Assembly: GCF_002775205.1 (NCBI RefSeq)
Contig: NC_036451.1
Coordinates: 18,980,351-19,044,350 of the forward strand
DNA: 64,000 bases
From: Xiphophorus maculatus
Taxonomy: Eukaryota > Chordata > Actinopteri > Cyprinodontiformes > Poeciliidae
Direction of reading: 5' to 3'
Shown: in pieces, positions 11,401 to 25,600 of the stretch
Numbering within the stretch: position 1 is the stretch's first letter
Layout of the letters: the number at the start of each line of letters is the position of its first letter
Position numbers and translations under genes: made by a program
The notes under the pieces: model-generated
Databases searched by the model: none
Seen by the model: only the letters and a program-made list of their open reading frames with translations
What the model was told of the DNA's origin: nothing

Positions 11401-14400
11401 CAGGGAAAAGTTTGACATCCTATTTGTAGAACTTTAAATATTAGACATAGTATATCACACAATTTTAGTCTTTTTGAAAGCAGTTTTTTTTCTTGTGACT
11501 TAAAGGGAACAGGTGCAAATGAACAAAACAAAACATAAAGATTAACATAAAAATATGTGGTGTTTAAAAGTTTGACTGATGTCGCTGTAGGTCTGTTTGT
11601 GAACTGCTGTTCCCATTTTTTTTAAACGTTACAGATACACAATAGGCGAATACAAGTCATTTTCATTAAGAAGAATCAGGACAACAATAATGATTCTGAT
11701 GAAATAAAAGAATTAGATAAATAAATGAATGTACTTAAGGACAATTTGAAGCAGCTTTCTTCCATGTTGTTAAACAAATCAATCCTTGGTATAGTTGATC
11801 TCAACAACCGACTCATGCCTAGTATGAATGACAGAAGTTTAGGTTGATCAGTAAACCTTTTCTGTCTACAGGTTATTTTGGCCTGACAATGACAAACGGA
11901 TGAAGAATTGTTGGAACAATGTGCACTTTTCTTTTTGTTTACCAAGTGGCTAGTCAGAGAATTGGGCATGGAATAAAGCAGGGTCTCTGTAAGTGTGGTC
12001 ACATGTGTTCGAAGCAAACCCGTCTGAGTGAGTAGATCACTTCACCAAGGTCATAGGCCGCACTGGCACATTTACTTCTAGTGTCCCAGTTCTGAAAATG
12101 TTAGGTTCGTGCAGCAGACAGTGCGGTGTCTGGTGAAAAATCCAGACCGCACCACGGCCTCGTGGTGGAGCCCACAGAGGCTCAGTGACATCACCGTTAG
12201 TTAATGCACATATTAGTCATAGCACTGGCTTTAGATGTCTGGTGTTAGGCGGCCGTGTCTGATGTGTGCACAAGTTGGGCAAGGCTTTGTTTGTTCTTCA
12301 AATAAATTTGTTTGCTAGTGTGTTTCACTGTCGTGGTGGAAGGTGTAAACAACGTATAAATGCTGCTAAATCAATCAATCTTTGGTACGTAGCACCAAAG
12401 ACTGTGAAGAAGATAAGCAGGAAAACCTAAGCCTATATGTGAGAGATGTTGTAAGAGGAATGTGTGAAGTGTGCCTTGCTTTGTTGGTTATGTTATCTCT
12501 GCTTTTGTCTTGCAGATGTTTGCGCCTCCAGTAGCCAATGGGAAGAACAGGACAATGACACTAGCCAGCACTCATTTCTCTGGGCCAGGTAAGCTTCTGC
12601 ACTTCTGTATCCACCTGATATCTTCATCAATGCTACCTTAAAACTCCTCTTCATATGTTTGTTTCTGCTTTTGTTTGCAAATCAAACACACTGAAGAAAT
12701 TTCCAGATGTTTCACAGTTGATCTGAATGCAAAGTGTGACTAATAAAGATCTTTCCAGCACAATTAACACCTGAAAGATGAGAAGCATGTGTTTGAAAGG
12801 TCAACTCACCAACATCTTACCTGTAATTTTTCATCTTGGGCTTTGTGGTTGTCTGTCATACGGTTTCGCTTTAACTCATGCAGGTTTTGATATCGCACTC
12901 ACCACTTCAATCAGAAAAACACATGTTAAACACATTTCTGGTGCCCCTCCAATCACAGCTTTCAATTTAGCTGGAAAAACATTCAAATGTCCCTCACTTT
13001 TCAAGAGAATTACAACAATTTCTTGTTTTATGTGAGGTCTCACCTCCAGAGCCACATGTAACGTAGTGATTCTTTAAACTTGAGCTAAATATTATAGAGG
13101 AAATTGCAGGTTTCCTGCCATATTTAAGTTATTTAAAATCAGTTTTAGATGTTTTTCTTCTATGTGGCACATAGACATTGACATGAATGACTCTAATTTA
13201 GTTTTATTCAATAGGAAAAGAACAATAATACCTCTTTGTTATTCTGCCCTTCAACATAAGATGAGCAAACAGGTGCTGGAGGATTTTTATTATTTGTATC
13301 TGTTTTGTACAAAACACAAAACAAATACATTAAGCAAGTATCTTCACTTATGCATTAAAAGAATATGTTTCTCATTTTAGAAAACTTTTAAAAAAGTGCA
13401 TTAAAAAACTTTCTGTTGGCTGGTGCATTTACAGATGGAAAAATACACTCAGATTCTTGTTTCCATGCATTTAATGAATAGGAATAAAGATCTGCAGTAT
13501 TTGACCTGTTGATCACCGATTGGTGGCGATAAAAGAAAATTGGTTTACTACCATGTCTGCCAGATCAATTTGTGCTTCTTCAGAGCTGATGGGATTTTTT
13601 ATTGTTTTTTCCAAAAAATGCAGTTCTTGCATATTTTCACAAAGTAGTTTCAGGGAGGCGCTTAACTTTATTGAGGTGTTAAAAACTCTTCCACCAAACT
13701 TGCGTAGTTTGCGCAGTTTGAAGCAGAAACTTTCTGAGAACACATGCAGGCACCCTCAAAGCCCTGAGCCGCCGTTCCCATCATCCTGAAGGTTATTAGT
13801 AAGTCGTGTTGCTTTCGTTCCTCTGTCACCGTGCCAGCCTGGTGTGTGAAATCGAGTCACACTCTCCAGTTCCCCAGAGTGAGAAGTTGGCCGCTGAGGA
13901 ACAAAGGCAAAGAAGGGGGCTTATGGACTTGAAACAACTCCCCCCACCCTGAAGTGTAAAACACTCCTCCCCCAACACAGCACAGGGTTCTTACCCCCAC
14001 TGATCTGCAGGAAATGGCTCAAGTCTGAGACAATGTGCCTCACTCCCAGCTCAGAGCCTCTTAAACTGGCCCAGCATGCAGCGAGTGGGCAGAGTGGAGA
14101 AGGAGAGCTTGTTGAATAGGGGGATCAGACCGGGGAAGGCAGGATTCTGTTTGTTTCTGTTACAGCAGGCAATTACTCAGCAGTGAGGAGTTAATTCCTC
14201 CCTCCTCCTCATGTCCTAAAGTGTGGCCCTTGGTCATTGACACTCATTATAATGTGATACTTAAAGCTGTCACCTTTAACATCAGGAGATTCTGCAGGTA
14301 CTCTTTAATAACTCCGGAGTCAAAGTGCTAACACGTGCAGAGTCTGACCCAAGTGATTTTTCTGTTTGTATTTCTATTACATCCCCAAACTATATTTAAT

Positions 14401-17400
14401 CCCACATTTATTATATGTACTTAAATAAAAGGGGTGATTATGTTCACTTCTATTCAAATGCTTATTTGAAGCCCTGCTCCAATGTTTTCTTGCTAACACT
14501 GCTCTGTTCCCCGAGGCCAGGAAACTCATTTGTTGCAGAAATGATGACCATCACAAAACAATGTCCATCTCTGACGTCAGCCAGCCAGCTTGTATATTCA
14601 GAGACCCAGCAGCGCGGGAACGGTAGCGAGCAGCCTAGTGGCCCACCAGACCACCTCTATTCATCAACACAAAAGTGCTCAGAGGGGTGCTAATTGCATT
14701 AGGCGTCCTTCTCCTTTCCTCAGTGGCCTGTGCGTGTAGAGTAGGGAAGGGTGGGGTGTCTTGTGTGGAGTGGAGGCAAGAGGGAAGGAGTAGAGGAGAG
14801 GAGTGGTAAGAACTGTGGGACGTTTGAGGAGTAGGGGAGGCAGAGTGTGACGGTGAGTGGTGGGAGTTGGCTAAGCCCCGCAAGCCTTCAGGCAGGCGTC
14901 CCCTCAGTCACCTCTGCAGCTGCTGGCAACGTCTCCAACCCCCCTCCCTCACACAAACAACACAAATACGAGGGACATGACAGGCTCGCTTCCTGTCGAT
15001 CACTAAAAAACAACTGAATTTACACATCTGGTGTTTCTCTTTAACAACTTTGCCTTTAACCTTTTACATTCTCACAGTTTTCCCAGCTGCATTTTCTTCA
15101 TATGTTTCTGTCCACATTACGAAGCTCTTGTATAAAAATAGAGGGGCCAAAAAAAGAAAAAAAAAGAAATCTAAAAGGCAAGTGGCTTCCTTCTTCAGCA
15201 AAATTAGATGTCTTCTGAGCCTGCAGCCATGAGAAAGCTTTGAGGTTCAGAAAAATAAATATTTTTCTGGGCTCTGGTTTTCAGTCAGTATTTGTCTTTC
15301 CATGCGAGTACAATCAAACAAGCTAAGCCGAAGTCTAGGGAGATTCAGACGACTTGTAAACAAACCAATCTTCTGAATTTTATTTATGTTAATTTAAAAA
15401 AATGACAATTAAAAATAATACAACTTTGCTGCAATTATCCAAATTTTTCTCATCTCTTGCTCCACAATTTATTATATTTAGTTTTCACAGCTCTAAACTT
15501 CCTAAAACATAAACTCTTTCAGTATGTCCTTACGATTATTGGACATGTCTGTACATTATTTGTATAAGATATAGATTAGAATAGAATTTCTACTGAAGTT
15601 GTTGATTTATTCTTAAAGTGATATAAAATCAGGTCAGTCTTAATTCTTAATCTTTCTACTGAATAAACAAGAAATTAAGTCCCTATTTTGTTCATTTTCT
15701 CATTATTGTTGGGGCAAAGACATAAAGGTATAAAAACTTTGTCTAAAAATACTACAGTTTGACTGCATTCAAATGCAAATTTAGCATAAGTATACAACTT
15801 ATTTTATTTTCTACATTCACATTTTGAGTTATTTTACTTTTATTTATAGTCATAACTAAACAGAAAATGAACAATTTCTAAATTTAGGATTAGTTTTCAC
15901 TACTTATATACTTACTAACATTGTGCTTTTGTTTGCATTTCCTCTCTATATAGAGTAAAACCAGTATAACGAGCTGATATCCTCTGGTTAATTAGTGACA
16001 CTGTTTGTTCATATAGAGCCTGAAGCCTTAATAAAAGTAAAGGGTGGGGCTTGTGGTTTTTTTCATGACTGGAAATATTTTCAAACAGTCAAATTTGTGC
16101 TTCCTGTAAGCAAGGGAAAACTGTAGCAAAGTTGGTTTTGGTAGCGAAATAGGTTTTTTAAATGGTTTTTGTCAATCTTTTCTGAACAAAAACAAGGCCA
16201 AAGAAGGTATGACAAAACTTTCTTAACGGAGATTACATTTTTTTCTCCAACAACTGAAACCTATTTCAGGTGTGTGAAAAAGAAGAGGGTTTTGAATCTT
16301 CATCAGAAAGGCTCTGTGAAATAAAGCCTGGTAGTAAATGTGATGAGACTAAATTGACCATAAAAAAAAATGAAGACAAAAGACTAAACACTGACTGAAA
16401 CCCAAGTACATTTTGAAATAAAATCAAATAACATCGATTTCAGTGTTACTACGGAAATGTAGTAACCCTCTTTCCAGTTGAACAACAATTTGCAGCAGCA
16501 GGTAGAGGAGGGGCAGAGCTCTGCTACTTTATAGTTGGGGGGGAAAAAAAACTGATCATTCTGTCTTCGCATTGAAATCACTCAAGTCGCAGAAGTGGTA
16601 ACTTTAAAATTTTGCTAAACCTTGATGCTGGTTGTTATTGGCTTGTTGGGGAATCATAACTTGGCCTGTCTACCTACCTTTTTATAAAACAAGCAACAAA
16701 TGCCCAATTAAGAATATGTTGGCCATACTTGCTTAGTCTTTTTTTCAGTGGCTAGCCACCGCAGCATTAGCACTCACCTCTGCACCAGCTTTACCTGATA
16801 GAACGTCTCCAGCCTGACCACGACTTTGAAAAACATACTTGAACAAACTTTAGTAAGGATGTTTTCCACAGATTAGAGATGCATTAAAGTTGTGAACTTA
16901 TAAACAAGCTGGAGTTCACAGCTTCATGGTGCATTTAAGGAACGCTATGTAAATTCAAACATCACTTCTGTAATTCAAAGCAAATTGTAAAACTGTGTGG
17001 ATGTTTCAAGTATAGTATAAATTTAAACATTTAGCTAACATTTTTATCCATTTCAATTATAGGTAAGTAAAACCTAATTGTAGACTGAAGTGAAGAAAAT
17101 GGCTAATGTGCTAAATGTACTAACATGGGAGTAAAACTGAAAGGGAAGCTTGAGGCTTGTATTGTTTAGAAATGTGGTGGTCTTGTGAGTTTTTTCACAT
17201 ATTCTTGGAGATGGAAAATACATTGTTGCCCTGATGGCTTTTGGTAATTTTTTCTCTTCCATTTAGCCAAAAATGACATTTGTATATGTATGTTGTAAAC
17301 ATATAAATTGATTTTTAATAGCCAGGCATTTTTCTGTTTGGGAATGATAAAGTATGTTTTGTTGATCTTTTTGGAAGTTTTAACAGAAATTTGGCTTCAA

Positions 17401-20400
17401 GTTACTACATGACATATTGCTCTGGTATTAAGATATATTTTCTATCTGTAAGAACACCTACCTACTCAGGGATACTTGTTAATGTTTGTTGATGGGTGCA
17501 CTGGGAAAAAAGTATACATTTTTAGTTTTGGTACATGTGTATGCTTGATGATTACTAGAAAACTGGGCAGTTTTGACCTCTTAGCGATCGGTTGTTGCAC
17601 AACCATGATTTATCCCCTAATCATTCATACCTTCAGCAGATTTGGGGTTGAAGTTTTTTTAACTTCACTTCCTGTCAAATGTGTGACTTTGACTGGAAGT
17701 AATGTAGATGCTTTAGAGAGGCCCAGAGCGTCTTGAATCTTTTAGAGATTCTGGGGACGAAGCTAAAGATTAGGGTGATTTCAAGGAAGGCCTCCACCCT
17801 CAGAGTTGAGAGTTCACATAGGCGGTCTTAATACTGGGAGTAAGAAACAAAAAGCAGGTCACCAGTTATAAGAAGGGTTTGATTACTATAATTCAAATGG
17901 AGATTTTTCAGTTGATGATCGAGAGCATTGGGGAAATTTCAATATAACTTATATTTTTATGAAATGTAAAATAGAAATAAACTTTATGCTTCTTTTATAT
18001 TGTGCAACTTTTGAGATGTGCACCATACTTCTATTAGAAATAAACTTCTCTGACTTATTTTTTTTAGGATTTATCCCCCTATCAAGATTCTTGGAGCATT
18101 CATTTCTAATTTTTTAAACTGATTTGCTTGAGGTGAAGAGCCCCCCCCCCCCCCCCCCCCTCGCCCCTACCACCACCAGAGTTCAACTGTTTAGATTTGC
18201 AAAAGCAGCAAAATCTAAATATCAAAACAATCTCTTTTTTGCAGGGATCAGAGTTGTATTATTACATATAAATTACAAAAATATGAATAGCTTTTAGGTA
18301 TTCTGTTTTTCCCCCATTGTTTGCTATGATTTGATTTGACATGGGATAACAATAGAAGAATCTCTGTTCTGGCATGGTTGGAGCTCTCATAGGCGTCAGT
18401 GCCACCTCCGCAGCTCTCCACCTTGTTTTAATTGCCTTCAAGTTAATTACTCCAGTAAGTGTGAAACAATGTTGTCAGACTTCCCCTGCACAGTGCTTTC
18501 ACTCTGTGCTCTGCACCCCTGTTGGCCAAATGGGGGAATCATAGGTGGATGAATAGTTCTTTGGAAATAGCTGTAAACATGAGTGGGTGGGGAGGGGGCT
18601 TGTTGGCTTCGTTGACCTGGTTAGTTGACAGTTACATGATGTTTGTGTATTACTTAACATTTTTTCTTTTGGTAAATATGAAATACTTTGTCTTGCAAGC
18701 GTCTTTCAGTGCACATGTTTACCCTTTGTTGTAGATTTTTTTTTTCCTTGCCAATTTGCTTTTACTGTAGGGTCTCTTGGCAACAAGCTTTACCTGAAGT
18801 GTCTCCATACAAAATCTGTCAACCTAATTTAGCAGTACGCTCATCACCTGATGAGTACAGGTCTGTATTAGAGCCGATCTGAAGGTGGGCACGGCTGATC
18901 CTTTAAGGTCCCTCTCTCCTCCCCGTTCGCCTGATTCTCCATGCCACTGGCATCGGCCCCATAGATCACTGCTGTCGCAGCGTGTGTAGGTGCTTGCACC
19001 GCTCTGTTAGCCTCATCGCTCATTCTCACTCGTCAACCAGGCTGCTGATCTCACCCAGACCCCGTCTCACTCCCCTTCCTGACTGCCTGCCTCCCTCTCG
19101 TTTCGTCTCCTTGCTTTCTCCTTCCACTCGCTCGCTGCTTTGCTTTCTCACACACATTTTTTTAATTAGGCAAAAATCAAAGGCGCAGTATGAATATTCA
19201 TAAGGAAACTGCATTAATATGCACAATTATGCAAATCAGCATGCAATTAAGCCTTGTGTCTCCAGAGAGCCTGGATAGCATTAGTGCATTAGACAGGGAG
19301 AAGGGGATGATGGGGGTATTTTGGAGTTTTCTGCTCCACCAGTTTTCGACTGTGTTTTCTTTGTGCCACACTTGAATTCTTTCTTTACCTCTACCATTAT
19401 GCTTCAGTCTTTTTCTTCACATTTTGCTTTGTTTGGGGGAAATTTACTTGGAATAATTAAATGTGACATAGATAACATTGTACCTCATGCATTACATTAG
19501 GAAGTAAATGGTTAATTTTATGGTATTCAGCAACCATAATTAACTCTAATGGGAACATTGTACAGCATTTTAAACATGTTTTTCTTGCATATTATTAATA
19601 GTCTCATTATATTTTCTTAATATTAACCGTGTTTTGAATTACAGGTTTGTGTAGTACTTGTCAGTCCTGACTGTTTGCAACTCAACATCTTTTTTTTTCT
19701 CCCAGCAATAGATGAGCGCAGTGGCTCTGGATCCTGGGGCGCCACAGAACAGAACAGTCCCTCATTCACCACCCAAGGACGGGTAAGATCAAGTCGCACC
19801 TGAATTTAAAATTGCATATCTAAGGAGTAATACCAGATGCTTTGATACTGACACCCTCACATGTATTCATTTAATCACACAACCACAACTGAAAATGCAC
19901 AGCCTCTTTTCCTGAAAACTGCCACAGCAGTGTGCCATATTTGATTTGCAGTGGTAGTGTTTTTTCTTTTTGCTTTCCACCTAATAACCTTGGCCCAGGA
20001 TCCTGCATTGGCAAGCACCCTTGTAGCTCAGAACCTCTGTTGAAGCCCAGCGGTAATTGCAGCTTCACATCCAGCCTAACTGTCTTGGCACCGGTCTGTA
20101 AATACAAAGTACAGGGGGTGAAATAGATGCAGAAAGCTTTGATTACCACAAGTTGATAATTAAGAAAGTCAGTCTGAATCCCTCGAGCTGATTCAGATTT
20201 GTTTGGCATTGCTCCCGTTAGCTAGAAAGAGAAACCGAGGGAAGATAACTGCTAAGGTACGTAGGAAAACTGACAACATGAGGATGGCTCCGTATTCAGA
20301 CGTGTTGCCCTCTGCATGTTGTCAGGGATGAGGAGTCAACTCCGTAGCTTGGATTCCAGTTCTGGTTAAGACGCAAAAACAGACTTCAGACTTGGCTTGC

Positions 20401-22581
20401 ACTCTTGCTCCTAAGACTCAAGAATCAATAAGAATCTGTTGAATGTAATTAGATATTAAAGTAAGGTAGTAATTGTGCATCATTTCAGCAATTCTTGTCC
20501 TTCTGAATTACCATAGTGTACACAAATGGCTGGTAGTCATGGTAATGTTACACACAGCACAGATTAGCTCTGCAATGTTTCTCGACAGTAGGAGCCAGTA
20601 AAAGGAGTTAATAGCAGCTTACATGTTTTGTTTTTTATGCTACCATTGAACTAATATTAACAGTAAAAATACATGTGCAGCACTAATAGAAATGTGCATA
20701 TTTTCTTCTTCACTTTCATCTGACATGTTATTTTCTCAGCATCATTACAGACACTTTCAGTATCCTCAAAATGAAAGCTCTTCTGGGTTTTCTTTTCACA
20801 TGTTAAATTTTCTCTCGCATTTGCTAACATGTTTAGCAAATGTCCTTTCCTCTTTATGTTTAAGTTTACTGGGTTTACCTTGAAGCTTGTACCTTGTATT
20901 GTTTTTACCGTAATCTCCGGAGTATTGAGCACACCTGAATATAAAGCACATCCACTAATTTTAAGAGATTTTTTATTTTACCATTATAGGTGTCTATAGG
21001 ATATCTATATGCTGCAGGTGTTCATGTTTTAACATGATACTTACCCCAAAAGATTTTTACTTTTTATGAAATACATTCTGGTAAGATACATAAATGCTTT
21101 TTCTAAACAGTGCCTGTAGCATAGATGCTTAAAAAATACTAGCCTACCAGGAAAAGTCATAGATTGCCATTATTCATCTTCCTCCAGTGCACTAAAACTA
21201 TTAAAGTCATCTTTTTGGTGTCAGAATAGAAAAGCATCAAAATTACTTCGTCACGCACTTCCTCAGTCTGTCTTTCGTTGTTTCTCTCAATGTCACTTTC
21301 GTTTCGAGGCAAATTTGCCCTTGAGCTTGTGCTGTCCTCTTCATCACACAGCAGTCCAGCCTGTCGAAACCCTTTGATGATCCATATATTAGCAACATCA
21401 TTGTTTAAGCCAATCTGTTCAAAAGGTGTGAAAAAAGTAGCAATCAATAGTCCAGAAATTACGGTGTACTTGATGACAACTGCAAAGTAAAAAGAATTAA
21501 AACATTTAAATACTGCATACTGCCTATGGAAAGTGGAAGTGGTAAATTTGAGTCCAGAGACTAAGAAGCCTTACATATATAAATACAAATACATTAATGG
21601 TACTTCATAATTAAAGGTATTTTTTGGGGGGGTTCTTTGGTATGTTTATCTGGCAGAAATTAAACTACTTCTACTACGTTTTTTACAACATAAATACATA
21701 TTTACATTTGTAGTTAGGTAATTATTATACTCCATTTCAAATAATTCCCAGGAATCAACTTGACCTGAAAAAAATAATCAAAAATTATTGGAGACATTGC
21801 TCACCTCGGTATGCAGGCTGCTAGAAGCTGAAAGTGAAACTCTGGTTTGACCTGCTGTCTGATTAATTGATTAATAATCATCTGACCACTTTGGGACACA
21901 TAACTAGCATTACAGTTTAATTTTCTGATGGTCAGTTGATCCTAAAGATCAAGATGTTGACACCATGTTGAAAGTATGGGCCTTGTCCTGACTCTGCAGA
22001 ACACCATTAACTCCAAACCAGAAACTATATAAAACTGGAGTGCTCAAAAAGCAACACACATACTTTAAAAGATGTGATGGGGCTTAATGTTGTTGCTCGT
22101 AGTTCTTATCTTTACATCAGTAAAAAATGTTTACCAGGATGTCTGGCAACATGAGAAATTGTCACAGCAGCTCAACCATTATGAATCCACAACAAACCTA
22201 CATAAATACTGGTATTAAGCAGTCTGAACAGCATTTATCACTGTCCATGAGAAACTTCAGACTTGACTTGTACTTAAAAACACAAACTTATTCAGACATT
22301 TAGACTTGAACCTGAGTTATATTCTGTAACATTGATCCTACAGAGCTATGGAGAGGGATCCCACTTCAGTGAACATGAAGGCTTGTCCTCCCCATTTATT
22401 AGTTCAGGGATTGCAGGTATGTCCTTTAATTTACTTTTCTACAGCTACTACCTAATTTTCTGGCCCTACATTTTTTTCTGTCAATCCTTTTGATTACATA
22501 GCAATTTGTACTTTTTGACTACAAAAATAGTTTTGTAGTGAAATGTGTATGTGTGCCTGCATTCATAGTCCTATATATGTT

Positions 22582-22614
<33 letters not shown>

Positions 22615-25600
22615 TCATCCGGTGAGGGTTGGGGATGTTAGGGTGCTGAAGCAGAAACCCTCCCTGGGGTTTTGTCTGGCGGGCAGCTTTATGCAGCTGA
22701 GCGTATTGAAAAAGGGGGAAGGCCTCCCTGAACAGTTTCTATTTATGAAAACCTACTTTTCATTTCTGTTATCACACATCATTGCATCCAAGTGTTTTTG
22801 AGCAATCTGTTCTAATTACGCCAAAATTTAAGCATGTTTTTTTTCTTGTAGGTAAAAACGAGAGGCCACCGTACACTCCCTTTGTAAGCCAGGTATGTTC
22901 CACCGTTCACAGTCCTTGCATGTCTCTGACAGGCCATACAAGTAGAAACTAAATTCAGTGCTGAATCGCTAAAGGAAGCTCCATTTTCTCAGTTCTCATT
23001 TCAGACACTTTGAATTTACAACCGTCTTTGTTTCTTAGAAGAGAAGTTGATGTTTTTTGTTGTTCTTTCCCACGCATGTTGTTGGTAAAAGATTTGCTCT
23101 CTCTGTTTCTAGCCTGGTTTATTTCCAAGTGACATAGCAATGCCCAGCCCAGATGCTTTGTCTCCCTCTGGCATAAAGTCAGGCTCTCAGTTTTATCCAT
23201 CATATCCTAACAACCCCCGGAGAAGGCCGCCTGAAGGAGGCTTAGGTAAATGAGAAAAAAAAAAACATTAAACATTCTTTGGTGCTAGTAGAGCTTTGAT
23301 TTTTTTTTCCTCTTTTTTTTTTTTTTTACCACATAAAGATGTCAAAGTCTGTTTTCCAAATGTTATGATTACATTTTTACCAGATTTGATCAAAAAGATA
23401 AAACCCATCTCTTCCCTCATCCTTTGATACTTAGTTAAAATTATCCACTTAAAGATCTGAGACTGCAGTATGCACTGGTTTGAGATGATTTAATATGCCC
23501 TTATATTTCATGAAAGTGTATATCAGTACTGCAGAAGATATGAATATGTAAGAAAAAACTACCAATTATGGCTTATTGATGTTATACGTTTTCTTTAATG
23601 TATTTACATTTGTTTAGATAATGATGTATTGCCTATATAGAAACATACATAAATATGCTATAGGTGTACAAGAAGTATCTTTATAAATAGTCTGTTTTTT
23701 TGTAAGTAAATGATTAAAAAAAACTGTGCTGCAGATTGTCTGAGAGAGTTTTTAATCAAACAGAAAAATAAAGGAATTACAAAATCTTTCTTATTTATGC
23801 ATTTAACCAAGTTTTCTTAAACACAGTACAAAGGGCATCAATCTACACACTGTGGCTCAATGCCTTCATCTAGACAGTTTTATGACTTTTAACCGACCTG
23901 CTCGTCATCTATCAGTCAATTATGAACAAACTGAGTGATTAATTCGTCTCTACTTTGTACATGTATTTATTTCACCATGACTATATATTCATAATACATC
24001 AAGGGAGACAGTGTTCTTTTTATGTTTTGTTTTTCTCATGTGTTGGTATATTTAATTGTAAATGGAAAACACCAAAGAAAATAAATGTTTACCGCAGTAA
24101 AAACAAAAACAAATGGGACAAAAGAGATTCAACCTCAATTGTTTAACTTTGTATGAATGGGATCTGTCAGTCTTGATTTAAATTGAATTAAATGAGTGCT
24201 TGTCTTAAAATCCAAATAGTAGCGGCCATTTTATGTGTGTCTTTTACTAGGAATAAACATATTTTTAATCAGCTTTACTCTGGTTATAGAAGAAGAAAGA
24301 GAAACACTTTGTCACTGACACATTTGCGACAGCTTGTTCAGAATTGCTGAAACTGGATCAACGACATAACCCAGCACATGAGCTTGCATATTTTTTGCTT
24401 AAATTTAATTTATGTTTGCAGTTCTTATTTATTTAAAACTATTATTCTGTTGTGATGTTTTTTTGTTTTTTTTAAATGTTCTGTCTACAGAGACCCAGCC
24501 AAAGAAGATTCGGAAACCCCCTGGCCTGCCGTCCTCGGTGAGAACTCCTTTCTTCTCTTCTGATCTCCTCAGCCTCACAGCCAGTTGCCCGTTTTCTTTT
24601 CTGCATGCATATCCTGCGGCTCCCCCGCCCCGCATTGAGCCGTCCTGTAGCAGACAGGAGTAAAGACCGTCTGCTCAGACATACACTCAGAGAGCTGCCA
24701 GTCACATCATTGTTGTGGCTGTTGCTGCAGTCAGGTGGTCTTAAGTGGTGTTTGAGATGCTTGTCTTCCATGCAGTCGGGCACTTTTATCTTATCTTGTA
24801 GTAGTTTGACAAATTTATGAACTGATTTCTTTCAACAGCCTGATCTGAACTGGATGAACATGTAGAACATGGTTCCTATGCAGTCTGGAAAAGTCTAACA
24901 TTTGATTTTCAGTGTTTTCTGGGCCTAGATGAATATTTATAAAGAAAGTGATGATTGGAAAAATATTCACATTGTCTCCCTTCCTAGTTTTATTTCTTTC
25001 TGTTTTCCTAAAAGAACAAAACACAAAGTTGAGTCTGGGAAAATCAGGCATATTCACATTAATAATATGTAGGAGCCCTGGTAGAATGAAGGTGTTCAGC
25101 TATCGAAGTTGTTCTTTTTTTGTGTAAATGTAGACATTGTATTTGGCTTTAAAGTCATTCTCCTAAAAATGCTTCATTTACTCCTACAGTTCATAATGTG
25201 GTAACTTAGATAAGCTCATGATTATCATTTAACATCTTAAATCTCTCAAAACTTCTGCTCGCGTCCAAGCAGGATAAAGTTTCTAGTGATGGCATGCCTG
25301 ACTGTAACTTGTGTCATTTTTTTGTCAGTGTGCCCAGAGGTAATAGCAGCCGATGGGAGGATGACGGCAGCCGCACATAGCTGCAAATACAAGTCACCGT
25401 TACTCATTTTATTGAACTGAATCAGGTTCATGCCCATTCATGAATCAGAGTCACATTTTAGTTTTGACGTGTGTACTCATACTCAGCCTGTCTGCTTAAA
25501 CGGTTTAAAGCAAAAATCTTGTTTTTAGTTGGAAAATCTACAAATCAAAATGAAGTAAGCAAAAACGCAAGCTTTGCAAGCTTTTCTGCTCAGATTGATT

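Larger units (their letters stand above)
8493..12515 (+). other. tcf3 intron 2
   Basis: AT-rich with no gene signal. It holds dispersed repeat copies B and C and T-rich tracts near 10469 and 10601. Nothing else is recognisable. Confidence 0.5.
12589..19705 (+). other. tcf3 intron 3, large, with regulatory-looking blocks
   Basis: At 7.1 kb this is the largest intron. Two parts have higher complexity than the AT-rich rest: about 13790-14960 and about 18360-19265. The C20 tract at 18141-18160 sits between them. No coding exon is supported. Confidence 0.5.
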
